From positions 1 through 53,402 of IMG/VR virus record IMGVR_UViG_3300046472_000072: 53,402 nucleotides of DNA; one strand, given 5' to 3'. Origin of the DNA: a virus. The notes below the pieces were generated by a model. It saw only the letters and a list, made by a program, of their open reading frames with translations, did not search any database and had not been told where the DNA came from. Of the stretch, positions 21,975 to 29,160 are shown piece by piece. Position 1 is the stretch's first letter, and each line of letters starts with the position of its first letter. A program made the position numbers and the translations under genes.

Positions 21975-22199
21975 ATGACTCTCAATTGGAAATCCCAAGC
22001 AACGCGCACACGCTTTCAAGAGGCAATCTTTACACTCACTAATCCTTATTTCCCCGATATGAAATGGATTGATGATTGGCTGGACGATCGACACTTATTT
22101 AGGCTCACAGGCAGGGCTGGCAGGCTTCAGGATCGGTGCTATACAGTGTTTGGGTTGGCGGGGTGTGGACAAGCGTATAGCAAGGGTTGCAAGGCTTAG
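21975..22199 (+). CDS. Hypothetical protein, 74 aa
   Basis: A 74-residue protein (MTLNWKSQATRTRFQEAIFT...). GGAGTGAAGT precedes the ATG. Not recognised. Confidence 0.65.
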   Translation: MTLNWKSQATRTRFQEAIFTLTNPYFPDMKWIDDWLDDRHLFRLTGRAGRLQDRCYTVFGLAGCGQAYSKGCKA

Positions 22200-22255
22200 G
22201 GAACGGTATATCAGGGAGTGTTTCGGGGAGTGGTTGATTTACTGATTGCACACAA

Positions 22256-22273
22256 CCTATCAATTCTGATAGG
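22256..22273. promoter_or_regulatory. Inverted repeat upstream of the HTH regulator
   Basis: CCTATCA-ATTC-TGATAGG, a perfect seven-pair palindrome about 40 bases before the -35 box; possible operator. Confidence 0.4.
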
Positions 22274-22289
22274 ATACACAACAATTTAG

Positions 22290-22303
22290 GTGTAGAAATA
22301 CAC
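22290..22303. promoter_or_regulatory. GTGTA-N4-TACAC operator candidate 1
   Basis: GTGTA-GAAA-TACAC, extended by one more G-C pair, 41 bases (about four helical turns) before a second copy that overlaps the -10 box. Confidence 0.6.
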
Positions 22304-22310
22304 CAACAGA

Positions 22311-22339
22311 TTGACAAGAATCTTAGCACGGTGTATAAT
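22311..22339 (+). promoter_or_regulatory. Consensus sigma70 promoter of the HTH regulator
   Basis: TTGACA, 17 bases, TATAAT: perfect consensus. The -35 box runs into CAAGAATCTTA (22315-22325), one mismatch from TAAGAWTCTTA, and the -10 box lies in GTGTA-TAAT-TACAC (22331-22344). Both elements could repress it. Confidence 0.8.
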
Positions 22340-22365
22340 TACACTTATTGACCAATGAGAGTATT

Positions 22366-23127
22366 ATGACACCACAAGAAAAGAAAGCGTTAGCCGTACA
22401 ACTTCGGCAAGCTGGGCACACATACAAAGAGATCGCACAACAAACAGGATACAGTGTGGATTGGTGCAAACACAACCTTAAAGAAGTACAGAAGAACAAG
22501 GATGAAAAGGATGTGATTAAGGATTGCATCAAGCTCGCACAGTCGCAAACTGGCATCACTAGCGGACAGATTAAACGCGCTGTGCAATTGGTGTATCCGT
22601 ATCAGGAAGGTAAGGAGTACGCACAACTAGAAGAGAAAGCAATCCGCAGGTTCAGGACTGCTATAAACAAAGCACCAAACACAGTCATTCGTCCATACTG
22701 GATGCAACCACAGCTTGCTAAATTTAGCCTAGATACTGTGTTGTCAGCCATTGATTGTACCATGCAACACATGAATGATACAGTGGACCATGTACGCAAA
22801 CAACTCAACCTAGACCAATCATACGACAAGAGTGTAAGACATGCTATTATTAGTATGCTTTATTGTGGTGGAGCTAGTACAGACGTTGTAGTCGCAACAT
22901 GTGAGCGGTGGAGCGAATCCGCAATACAACTAGAAAAAGTTAATCCCTCTCACAGTGGTGGCCCTAATCCCTACACCTCTGATGCCCCTATAGAATATTG
23001 TTCGCAAAAGTGTACACTTTCCAGTCCTGTTGAGGAAAAGTGTAATAGTGTAGAATTACACCATAGTGACGAACTAGATGTTGACCTGATTAACAACCTT
23101 ATTGCAGAAGCTTATGAACCCGACTAA
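22366..23127 (+). CDS. Helix-turn-helix DNA-binding regulator
   Basis: A 253-residue protein. Residues 1-40 (TPQEKKALAVQLRQAGHTYK, EIAQQTGYSVDWCKHNLKE) form a homeodomain-like helix-turn-helix. The middle is helical and basic, and the C-terminal 50 residues are Ser/Pro-rich and probably flexible. Two GTGTA-N4-TACAC palindromes in its promoter and another in its own 3' end suggest it controls itself and the helicase gene downstream. The ATG at 22366 is preferred over a TTG at 22348. It may act as an early-gene repressor; no specific family recognised. Confidence 0.75.
   Translation: MTPQEKKALAVQLRQAGHTYKEIAQQTGYSVDWCKHNLKEVQKNKDEKDVIKDCIKLAQSQTGITSGQIKRAVQLVYPYQEGKEYAQLEEKAIRRFRTAINKAPNTVIRPYWMQPQLAKFSLDTVLSAIDCTMQHMNDTVDHVRKQLNLDQSYDKSVRHAIISMLYCGGASTDVVVATCERWSESAIQLEKVNPSHSGGPNPYTSDAPIEYCSQKCTLSSPVEEKCNSVELHHSDELDVDLINNLIAEAYEPD
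23048..23061. promoter_or_regulatory. GTGTA-N4-TACAC operator candidate 3
   Basis: GTGTA-GAAT-TACAC inside the 3' end of the regulator gene, 53 bases before the helicase start. A related perfect palindrome AAAGTGTACACTTT lies at 23007-23020. Confidence 0.5.
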
Positions 23128-24595
23128 ACACCAACAGGCTTGCATCGATGCAGCTAAGAAGAGCAACCTGCTTAAAATTTCAGCATGTGCTGGTGGTGCT
23201 AAGACAACCACTCTTAGCATGATTGCTAACGAGATTGAAGAACCAAGCATTTACCTTGCATTCAACAAAGTGACAGCAGATGAGGCAAGCCGTAAGTTCC
23301 CTCTTCATGTTGTGTGCAAAACAACACACTCCCTTGCGTATGCTCAGTTTGGCAAAGACCTAGCACATAAGCTTTCTCGTCCTAAACATGGGTATGTCAA
23401 TGTTGCTGGCACTGGTGGAGAGATTGCCACATACTACAAGATTAAGGCAATTGATGCCGATGATGGAACAACCATTGTTACGGCTGCTGGAGTAGGTCAG
23501 TTTGTAAAGATGTGTGTTGCCAAGTTCGAACAGAGCGCAGATAAGAAAATCACAGACAAGCATCTTCCCATGTACGACATGCACAAAGCAATTGAGCTTG
23601 GAGCAACTAAGCTTAAATCTGTTGTGTTGCTGAATGCTAAGAAGCTCTGGAACGATCGCACAAACGAGAATTCTAACGTGCTGGCAACACATGACACTTA
23701 TCTCAAGTTGTTCCAACTGTCCAAGCCAAACCTGAGCAAGTATAAAATCATCTACCTGGACGAAGCACAGGACAGCACGCCTTGTGTACTAGACATCGTG
23801 CTACAGCAGAAACAACAATCTAAGATTGTGCTAGTAGGTGACGGACGACAAGCCATCTACCAGTGGCGCGGAAGTGTTAATGCAATGAAAGTTGTAGAAG
23901 GTGATGAGGCTTTCTTAGGGCAGTCTTTCCGTTATGGTCAAGCTGTGGCAGATGTTGCAATGCATGTACTTAAAGGCAACATGACGATTGAAGGCTTTGA
24001 CAAGCTTGACAGCAGGATTATGAGGATTGACGACAGCAAGCCTTATGCTAAGTTGTTCCGTACGAATAGCGCATTGCTGAGTGAGGCTGTAAACGCAATG
24101 GAACGCGGTGTATCGGTTGATATCGAAGTAGACACAAAAGACTTTGTGAAGATGTTGCAGAGCGTGGAAGGGCTGTATCAGGATCGAATCAAGGAAGTGA
24201 AACACGACAGGATTATTCCTTTTGCTACATGGTTTGCTCTGTGCGAGGAAGCCAAGGAAGACCCAGAGATTAACCGCGTTGTGAAGCTCGTAAAGGATGG
24301 CGAAAGCGCCAGGATGATTCGTATGCTTGAGAGCTACAGGAAGCCAGCAAACCCTCATGCAACGTACACGACAGCACACAAAGCTAAGGGCAGGGAATGG
24401 GAACAAGTTGTATTGGCTGAAGACTTCCCAAGCCATTACAAGTATGACAAGAAGAATGGTAGACAATGGGTAGGCTTGCAAGAGATGGAAGAAAACCTAT
24501 TGTATGTTGCTGTCACTCGTGCAAAGCTTGTGTTACAGACAAACGACAGTGTACAGGAAGCGATTGACCACATGCAGCAAAGGAAAGCAGCGTAA
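23114..24595 (+). CDS. UvrD-like superfamily 1 DNA helicase
   Basis: A 493-residue helicase with the SF1A motifs in order: Q-motif TKHQQACI; motif I SACAGGAKTTTL (about 23-34); motif II YLDEAQDSTP; motif III VLVGDGRQAIYQWRG; motif IV SFRYGQAVADVA; motif V TTAHKAKGREWEQVVLAE; motif VI LLYVAVTRAK. It should unwind DNA with ATP in phage replication or recombination. The usual GK(T/S) of motif I is AKT here (Ala before the Lys). It is shorter than UvrD (about 720 aa), as in phage helicases. The ATG at 23114 overlaps the regulator gene. Confidence 0.9.
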   Translation: MNPTKHQQACIDAAKKSNLLKISACAGGAKTTTLSMIANEIEEPSIYLAFNKVTADEASRKFPLHVVCKTTHSLAYAQFGKDLAHKLSRPKHGYVNVAGTGGEIATYYKIKAIDADDGTTIVTAAGVGQFVKMCVAKFEQSADKKITDKHLPMYDMHKAIELGATKLKSVVLLNAKKLWNDRTNENSNVLATHDTYLKLFQLSKPNLSKYKIIYLDEAQDSTPCVLDIVLQQKQQSKIVLVGDGRQAIYQWRGSVNAMKVVEGDEAFLGQSFRYGQAVADVAMHVLKGNMTIEGFDKLDSRIMRIDDSKPYAKLFRTNSALLSEAVNAMERGVSVDIEVDTKDFVKMLQSVEGLYQDRIKEVKHDRIIPFATWFALCEEAKEDPEINRVVKLVKDGESARMIRMLESYRKPANPHATYTTAHKAKGREWEQVVLAEDFPSHYKYDKKNGRQWVGLQEMEENLLYVAVTRAKLVLQTNDSVQEAIDHMQQRKAA

Positions 24596-24610
24596 CAACA
24601 CATAGAAATG

Positions 24611-24639
24611 TTGACAGCGTACCTGTTGTATGAGACTAT
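24611..24639 (+). promoter_or_regulatory. Sigma70-like promoter
   Basis: TTGACA, 17 bases, GACTAT, about 90 bases before the next gene. Confidence 0.5.
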
Positions 24640-24727
24640 AGGTGCATCGACGCTGCTAAATGGGCTGAAGCTAAAGAGCAGATTAACAAGTATGCACAGA
24701 AACGTGCTAATGCATAGGGGAGATGAT

Positions 24728-24919
24728 ATGTTAAAGTGCCCACACTGCGGATATGACGAGTACTACCGTAAAATTTACATGAAAGGTGAGTCACAGTATC
24801 ACTTCAGGTATGACAAAGAGTCTGCTGACAACTCGCACTTACACGACACCCTAGACTACAGAGAATCGAAGACTACCTACTGTTGCAAGTGCCACAAGAA
24901 AGTGAAGGTTTCGCAATAG
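24728..24919 (+). CDS. Small zinc-ribbon protein, 63 aa
   Basis: A 63-residue protein with CPHCGY at the N-terminus and CCKCHK near the C-terminus, two CxxC knuckles about 48 residues apart, consistent with a zinc ribbon. The ATG at 24728 has GGGGAG upstream and is preferred over longer readings. The 80 bases before it also hold an unopened reading frame (AKWAEAKEQINKYAQKRANA), perhaps a gene remnant. Confidence 0.7.
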   Translation: MLKCPHCGYDEYYRKIYMKGESQYHFRYDKESADNSHLHDTLDYRESKTTYCCKCHKKVKVSQ

Positions 24920-24999
24920 ACACAAAATTCTTGACACAAGCCCTAGCCAGCATGCTAGAATGGTGTCTGTCAATGTCTTAAGGCTAACAAGGGGCTTAC

Positions 25000-25239
25000 A
25001 TGCAACGTGAAAACTACACCATCTCCTACAATGGCAAGCAAGCTGTAAAACATAAATGGAATGCTGCTGTACGTGAGATTGAACGTCTCATCAAAGAGAT
25101 TGCCAGGGAAGAGAACACCACTTATACACTCACTGGTAGCCATAGCGAAAAGGAAGGCTTCTACCACGTGTCAGGCTATCGTCAGTGGGAACGTGAGGAC
25201 GGAAAGATTGTGATGTTTGAGATTCGGAAGGAATCTTAA
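25000..25239 (+). CDS. Hypothetical protein, 79 aa
   Basis: A 79-residue basic protein (MQRENYTISYNGKQAVKHKW...), not recognised. A TTGACA at 24931 with TAGAAT at 24956 (19-base spacer) may be its promoter. Confidence 0.7.
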   Translation: MQRENYTISYNGKQAVKHKWNAAVREIERLIKEIAREENTTYTLTGSHSEKEGFYHVSGYRQWEREDGKIVMFEIRKES

Positions 25240-25258
25240 GCACCAATGCAAATAACGC

Positions 25259-25287
25259 TTGCAATGCTTACTAGGGTGTGAGAACAT
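25259..25287 (+). promoter_or_regulatory. Possible promoter
   Basis: TTGCAA, 17 bases, GAACAT, before the membrane-protein gene at 25331. Confidence 0.4.
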
Positions 25288-25330
25288 GGGGTTTATTGGA
25301 GCAGCAAACAACATAGACAAGGAGCCTAAC

Positions 25331-25525
25331 ATGTTCAACAAAGAAAACGTTCTGGTGGCAATCATGTTCATCACTTTCATGAGTGTCATCGGCTTTGCTG
25401 TCACGTTGTTCGCTGGTGCATTCTTCGTGCAGGCTCTTGGTGTTGCTGGTGCGATTGCTCTTCCGGCAGGCTTCGCATTGGTGGCCCTGGCAGGGAACTT
25501 TGTTGTTAACAAGCTTGAGGCATAA
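25331..25525 (+). CDS. Small membrane protein with two helices, 64 aa
   Basis: A 64-residue protein with two membrane helices (about 8-30 and 34-56) joined by a short turn. AAGGAGCCTAAC precedes the ATG at 25331. Predicted inner-membrane; function unknown. Confidence 0.75.
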   Translation: MFNKENVLVAIMFITFMSVIGFAVTLFAGAFFVQALGVAGAIALPAGFALVALAGNFVVNKLEA

Positions 25526-25526
25526 C

Positions 25527-25733
25527 ATGACTACTCAAATCAAAGACTATAAGCTAGTGTGGTATAATTTCTCTGGTGACATGTTCGAAGATATGTACAC
25601 CGAAGAGGAAGCAAACATTCTGTTCGAGCATAAGCAGATGACGAGTAGTCAAGTGGAGTTGATTCCTCCTTTTGGCAACTGGTTCACTGTGTGGAATCGG
25701 AAACTTGACAAATGTTTCGATTGTCATAAATGA
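25527..25733 (+). CDS. Hypothetical protein, 68 aa
   Basis: A 68-residue protein (MTTQIKDYKLVWYNFSGDMF...) with CFDCHK at its C-terminus. It begins one base after the previous stop codon. Function unknown. Confidence 0.65.
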   Translation: MTTQIKDYKLVWYNFSGDMFEDMYTEEEANILFEHKQMTSSQVELIPPFGNWFTVWNRKLDKCFDCHK

Positions 25734-25761
25734 TTGCTGTAAGACACTCAAAGCGTATAGT
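25734..25761 (+). promoter_or_regulatory. Possible promoter
   Basis: TTGCTG, 16 bases, TATAGT, before the gene at 25789. Confidence 0.45.
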
Positions 25762-25788
25762 AAGAGACGCAACCAGGAGACCTAAACC

Positions 25789-25950
25789 ATGCGCAAAGAA
25801 CAGACATTCTACGGGGACAATGCCCAAGGGCTTGCAGCAGGGCTTGTGGAGGACATGGACAGGCAGGGATGCAGAGCTATGTCGTTTGTGTTTAAATGTG
25901 CTAGTGGGAGTGTGGCTTGTGTGAGGGTTGTCTGGTACGCTGGTGCGTAA
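25789..25950 (+). CDS. Small hypothetical protein, 53 aa
   Basis: A 53-residue protein (MRKEQTFYGDNAQGLAAGLV...) with CAGGAGACC upstream. Not recognised. Confidence 0.65.
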   Translation: MRKEQTFYGDNAQGLAAGLVEDMDRQGCRAMSFVFKCASGSVACVRVVWYAGA

Positions 25951-26114
25951 CAACCCTTCGTGCCTCAGTAAACGCTACTCCGTAGCTGCATGGTCTGTTA
26001 CTGCGTGACGCATGCCTACGCTTGTTACAATTTATTTGCTTAAAGGGCTTGTGTTTCTTGTAGAGGCGTGTAGAATAGAACTCATTGGAACACAAACCCT
26101 TTAGGAGAAACATC

Positions 26115-26219
26115 ATGGAAGCAGTAATCTTCGTAGCAGTGGCAAGTCTGGCAGCTGGTGCTCTGCTGATCGCTGGCCTGATCAAGCACGGTAGCGATTA
26201 CAACAAGGGCAGGGCTTGA
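26115..26219 (+). CDS. Tiny membrane protein, 34 aa
   Basis: A 34-residue protein with one membrane helix (VIFVAVASLAAGALLIAGLI) and a short basic tail. TTAGGAG precedes the ATG. A promoter-like TAGAAT at about 26070 precedes it, so it seems to be its own transcription unit. Function unknown. Confidence 0.55.
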   Translation: MEAVIFVAVASLAAGALLIAGLIKHGSDYNKGRA

Positions 26220-26263
26220 GTGAGTTGTGCGGATAAGACAACTTAGGATTCTTGTGAAAGTTG

Positions 26264-26292
26264 TTGACATGCGCTTTGGTGTGTGCGAATAT
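26264..26292 (+). promoter_or_regulatory. Sigma70-like promoter
   Basis: TTGACA, 17 bases, GAATAT. Confidence 0.6.
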
Positions 26293-26354
26293 CACTACAT
26301 CAACAGAGCGAAAGCTATGTTAAATCGAATCAACAAACGAAACGGAGCTTCAAA

Positions 26355-26549
26355 ATGACCACTAAAATGAGACAGTGGGAAAAGAAACTTTCCGAAGAGT
26401 TCAAGGATGTGTGCGAGATTGACCGTAGAGAATGTGGCTATGTCCTCATATGGGATGATGGTACAGCGAGCTACCCTTGGAGCTTGGAAGATGCCAGGAA
26501 GCTAGCGGACCAGAAGAGAGGGGAGCTTGCAAGTTCGTTGCGTGAATAA
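26355..26549 (+). CDS. Hypothetical protein, 64 aa
   Basis: A 64-residue charged protein (MTTKMRQWEKKLSEEFKDVC...). The ATG at 26355 follows CGGAG and suits the promoter position. Function unknown. Confidence 0.7.
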   Translation: MTTKMRQWEKKLSEEFKDVCEIDRRECGYVLIWDDGTASYPWSLEDARKLADQKRGELASSLRE

Positions 26550-26586
26550 GACATGTAAGAATCTTCTGCTTGTTACAATTTAGTGC

Positions 26587-26615
26587 TTGCAAGGCTTAGA
26601 AAGCTTCTATATAGT
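26587..26615 (+). promoter_or_regulatory. Sigma70-like promoter
   Basis: TTGCAA, 17 bases, TATAGT. A GCTTGTTACAATTTA element ends five bases before it and also occurs at 26020-26034. Confidence 0.65.
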
Positions 26616-26668
26616 TACTACATCGACGCAGCAAACACTTACGAAGTAAAACTAAACAGGAGCTAAAA

Positions 26669-26833
26669 ATGACCCAAGCCGAAATCAACAAACTGACTGC
26701 CGCTGAGTGCTTCAAGAAACTGGACTACATCGAAATGTCTGCTAAGGTGGCAGGTAAGGAACTGACAGCAGCGCAAAAGAAACTAGTCAAAGCCCTGGAA
26801 AAGCGCCTCGACCAGCTGATGCCGGATGACTGA
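26669..26833 (+). CDS. Small helical protein, 54 aa
   Basis: A 54-residue Lys/Glu-rich helical protein (MTQAEINKLTAAECFKKLDY...) with AGGAGCTAAAA before the ATG. A strong palindrome follows its stop. Not recognised. Confidence 0.7.
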   Translation: MTQAEINKLTAAECFKKLDYIEMSAKVAGKELTAAQKKLVKALEKRLDQLMPDD

Positions 26834-26842
26834 GACGAGCCC

Positions 26843-26860
26843 GCCCGGCTCGAGCCGGGC
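26843..26860 (+). terminator. Strong GC palindrome, probable terminator
   Basis: GCCCGGCTCGAGCCGGGC is an 18-base perfect palindrome just after a stop codon. It has no clear T-run. Confidence 0.5.
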
Positions 26861-26888
26861 TCTATAGAGCAGGAGTACGGAGGGAATT

Positions 26889-26975
26889 ATGAGTAGACTT
26901 ACTGCGACAGTGTGTTATTATGCAACTTGGCTATCGCTGGCAGTGTTTGCAGTCTTGGATCACATGAGGCATTGA
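26889..26975 (+). CDS. Tiny membrane protein, 28 aa
   Basis: A 28-residue hydrophobic peptide (MSRLTATVCYYATWLSLAVF...) with GGAGGGAATT before the ATG. Plausible single-helix membrane peptide; its short length limits certainty. Confidence 0.4.
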   Translation: MSRLTATVCYYATWLSLAVFAVLDHMRH

Positions 26976-27730
26976 GCCTAAACTGTTCTACACATGGACG
27001 CTACGGCGTCCTTTTGCTATTGTGCGAATGCTTTCTGTGTGGCTGTGTGGCGTGCTATCAGATTGCTTTGCATGCGAAGTACTTATGATTGGCTATTGTG
27101 GAACACTGTTCCGTTTAATCGAAACTCGTTCAAGAGTGAGAATCACTCGCCCCTTGGCATCAACGAGGCATCATAGCCGTATCCTATCAAGCTGATAGCG
27201 CAATGCTATCGTGTAAAGCTTCCTTTACATCACACTAGCAAGCATGGCGAAAGGTGCATCCGTCGCAGCAGGAGCACGCCAGGACAGGCCCAAGCCACGC
27301 CAGAGGGCAGCTTGTGGCAGGACATGGGCAGGGATGGCTATCGAGGCAGCGTGAGAGGCGTTACAGGGGCTGGCAGGGGCGTGCTGGCAGGGAGACGGCA
27401 CAGAGGCGTGAGAGGGGATTGTGTGGGGGCGTAGCTGGTGAGGAGTAGCTGTCAAGAGGACAGCGGTGCGCCGCATGGGATGGTGCTGGAGTAGGCTATT
27501 GGGTGCCCGATTGAGCCATCTATACGCCCATTTAGGTCTGTAGATGGCCCCGGTAGGCGATACTTTGGGTAGGATGGAGGCGCATCTAGCCCTCCTGCCG
27601 GGCCTGTTAATCCATGATCCTGCCACTGCAAGGAAACTGGACCTTACCTTCCAGATATTCTGCACCTTGCTTCGAAAGCAACTCCTCGCAGAGGGTCACT
27701 CGCCAAAAATTTTATATCGAAAAACGCGAA
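26976..27730. other. Gene-less stretch R3 with a tandem hairpin array
   Basis: About 750 bases without a convincing gene. Between 27134 and 27227 lie GAGTG-AGAAT-CACTC, the 16-base repeat shared with R1 (27154-27169), CTATCA-AGC-TGATAG, an overlapping GATAGC-GCAAT-GCTATC, and GTAAAG-CTTC-CTTTAC. Two of these share GATAG and so exclude each other, like an attenuator. The rest (27240-27600) is G-rich on the plus strand with repeated GGCAGG-type words. Confidence 0.4.
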
Positions 27731-27761
27731 AAGGGAGGAATGCCCGAAAGCACCCTCCCTT
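27731..27761 (-). terminator. Rho-independent terminator of the resolvase unit
   Basis: On the minus strand AAGGGAGG pairs with CCTCCCTT (eight pairs, inner TGC/GCA), followed by T-rich sequence (TTTTCGCGTTTTTCG). It lies 70 bases beyond the resolvase stop. Confidence 0.7.
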
Positions 27762-27832
27762 ACGAAGATATTTGCTGAGATATTTCTTTTAAAACAACAT
27801 ACTACATCTGTTTCTTAAAGTAAATTTTCAGA

Positions 27833-28498
27833 TCAATTCCAGCGAGAAATCACACGACAGATACTTGCTGCACTCCAATCACCGCCTCGCGCAGTAGGAA
27901 CTCCTAGCGCGTTCATTTCTTCAGCAATCTCAGCATAGGTCATTCCACAATTCTTCATACGCTCGATGGGTGGGCGGACATGCGCAGCAAACCTGTCAGC
28001 CTTGGCTTTCACCATAACAGCAGCTTTCTCGCGAGCCTCTGGCAAGTTGGTACGGTTGCCCAGGATGACACCTCGCGCCTTAGCTGCTGCCAACCCTGCT
28101 TTGGTACGCAGGCCAATCATCTTGCGCTCTTTCTCGGCAAGCCCAGCAAAAATTGTACCAACGAACTCGTCGTGCTCGGCCCCGAGGTCGATGGCAATAA
28201 CTTGCTTCTTCTTCTGTATATACTCACGCGAGATATCGAAGTCCCTGCTGAACCTATCGCTCTTAGTCACCACCACCTGAGCCTTCATCTTTTTGGCCAT
28301 AGCAAGGGCCATCGACATTACGGGACGGTCTTTCATCGGCGTGCTGCCAGAGATCACCTCATCCATGATTGTGACGAGGTTATATCCGTGATGCAGTGCC
28401 CAGCGTTCGATCTCTGCCCGTTGACTGTCCAAACCGTTTTTCGTGATGGACTGCGAGCGGGTTGAGACCCTGCAAACCCCAATGAAAGTTTTAGTCAT
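27833..28498 (-). CDS. Serine recombinase (resolvase/invertase family)
   Basis: A 221-residue small serine recombinase. The catalytic serine is in GVCRVSTRSQS (residue 12), with the VTKSDRFSRD arginine motif near 80 and GLAEKERKMIGLRTKAGL leading into the long helix. The C-terminus (GMTYAEIAEEMNALGVPTAR, GG.W) is the helix-turn-helix DNA-binding part. Such enzymes invert or resolve DNA between short sites, or move small elements. It is too short for a large serine integrase. AAGGAG precedes the ATG. The next gene upstream shares its C-terminal half. Confidence 0.85.
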   Translation of the reverse strand: MTKTFIGVCRVSTRSQSITKNGLDSQRAEIERWALHHGYNLVTIMDEVISGSTPMKDRPVMSMALAMAKKMKAQVVVTKSDRFSRDFDISREYIQKKKQVIAIDLGAEHDEFVGTIFAGLAEKERKMIGLRTKAGLAAAKARGVILGNRTNLPEAREKAAVMVKAKADRFAAHVRPPIERMKNCGMTYAEIAEEMNALGVPTARGGDWSAASICRVISRWN

Positions 28499-28559
28499 TA
28501 TTCTTCTCCTTGTATATACCGTTTAGATTCCACAATGATAGACAAAGAAAATGAGCACG

Positions 28560-29015
28560 TCAAGCAGATTCTTTAGAGAGTACTGCCTTGGCCCGAACCC
28601 ATACGTTACTCACTGATTTGCTGTACCACTTTCCACCGCGAGCTGTTGCAATATTCTGGCTGTTGAGGTATTCTGCTATTGTGTCGAGAGGCATGCCCTG
28701 CTCTTTCATAGGCAAAATAATTTCGTAAATCTTCAAAGCAAACTCGTTTGCGCGTGCGGTCTGAGACTCCCGACCAAGCCTCCTGGCTTCTTCTGCGTTG
28801 GTGTGATTACCTAGTTTAACTCCACGCTCCTTCGCACGCCTCAGCCCTTCCCTCGTAAGCTCAGCATGGTTATCCCTCCGCTTCCATCCGGCGTCATGCA
28901 CTCGTTCGTGACAAGACCCACAAAGTGGGACAGTCTTAGTACCTCCTAAGCTCTGAGGGATTACATGGTGATCTTCAGTCGCTGGTGCCGCACATTCAAA
29001 ACATTCTTTTAACAT
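28560..29015 (-). CDS. HNH nuclease fused to a resolvase-type DNA-binding domain
   Basis: A 151-residue chimera. Residues 1-45 are an HNH domain (CFECAAPATEDHHVIPQSLG, then LCGSCHERVH, with paired cysteines for zinc). From about 53 to the end it aligns with the C-terminal half of the neighbouring serine resolvase: GL..AK.RGV.LGN.TN..EAR, then MK..GM....IAE..N......ATARGG.W...S. A nuclease domain thus replaces the recombinase catalytic domain on the same DNA-binding platform. Probably a homing or site-directed nuclease. CTGGAGAACT precedes the ATG. Confidence 0.85.
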   Translation of the reverse strand: MLKECFECAAPATEDHHVIPQSLGGTKTVPLCGSCHERVHDAGWKRRDNHAELTREGLRRAKERGVKLGNHTNAEEARRLGRESQTARANEFALKIYEIILPMKEQGMPLDTIAEYLNSQNIATARGGKWYSKSVSNVWVRAKAVLSKESA

Positions 29016-29057
29016 AGTTCTCCAGTGATATAATTCTTAAAAGTATGGTTTACCATA

Positions 29058-29068
29058 TAAGAATCTTA
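29058..29068. promoter_or_regulatory. Perfect TAAGAWTCTTA palindrome over a -10 box
   Basis: TAAGAATCTTA overlaps the -10 box of the leftward promoter of the HNH-resolvase chimera, so a bound protein would block it. Confidence 0.55.
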
Positions 29069-29091
29069 CCACGAGAGTTGCTATTTGTCAA
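29063..29091 (-). promoter_or_regulatory. Sigma70-like promoter of the resolvase unit
   Basis: On the minus strand TTGACA, 17 bases, TAAGAT, about 50 bases before the chimera gene. Confidence 0.7.
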
Positions 29092-29124
29092 ATCTTACGC
29101 ATTCTTACGCCCACAAAAACAAAA

Positions 29125-29150
29125 GGCCCGCCAACCTAAGTCAGCGAGCC
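29125..29150 (-). terminator. Rho-independent terminator, leftward
   Basis: On the minus strand GGCTCGC pairs with GCGGGCC around 12 bases, followed by TTTTGTTTTT. It ends the long leftward operon just after the gene at 29161. Confidence 0.75.
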
Positions 29151-29160
29151 CCGCGAGCGG

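Noticed and set aside
21949-21978. 9-codon leader peptide before the gene at 21975
   Set aside because: It has an ATGA overlap but is too short to support without expression data.
27225-27665. 146-codon open frame on the minus strand in stretch R3
   Set aside because: Composition is low-complexity Ala/Pro/His, there is no ribosome site, and it follows from G-rich plus-strand DNA rather than coding selection.
27833-28498. Large serine integrase giving a temperate lifestyle
   Set aside because: At 221 residues the protein lacks the large C-terminal domains of phage serine integrases, and no attachment site was recognised. It is called a small resolvase/invertase.
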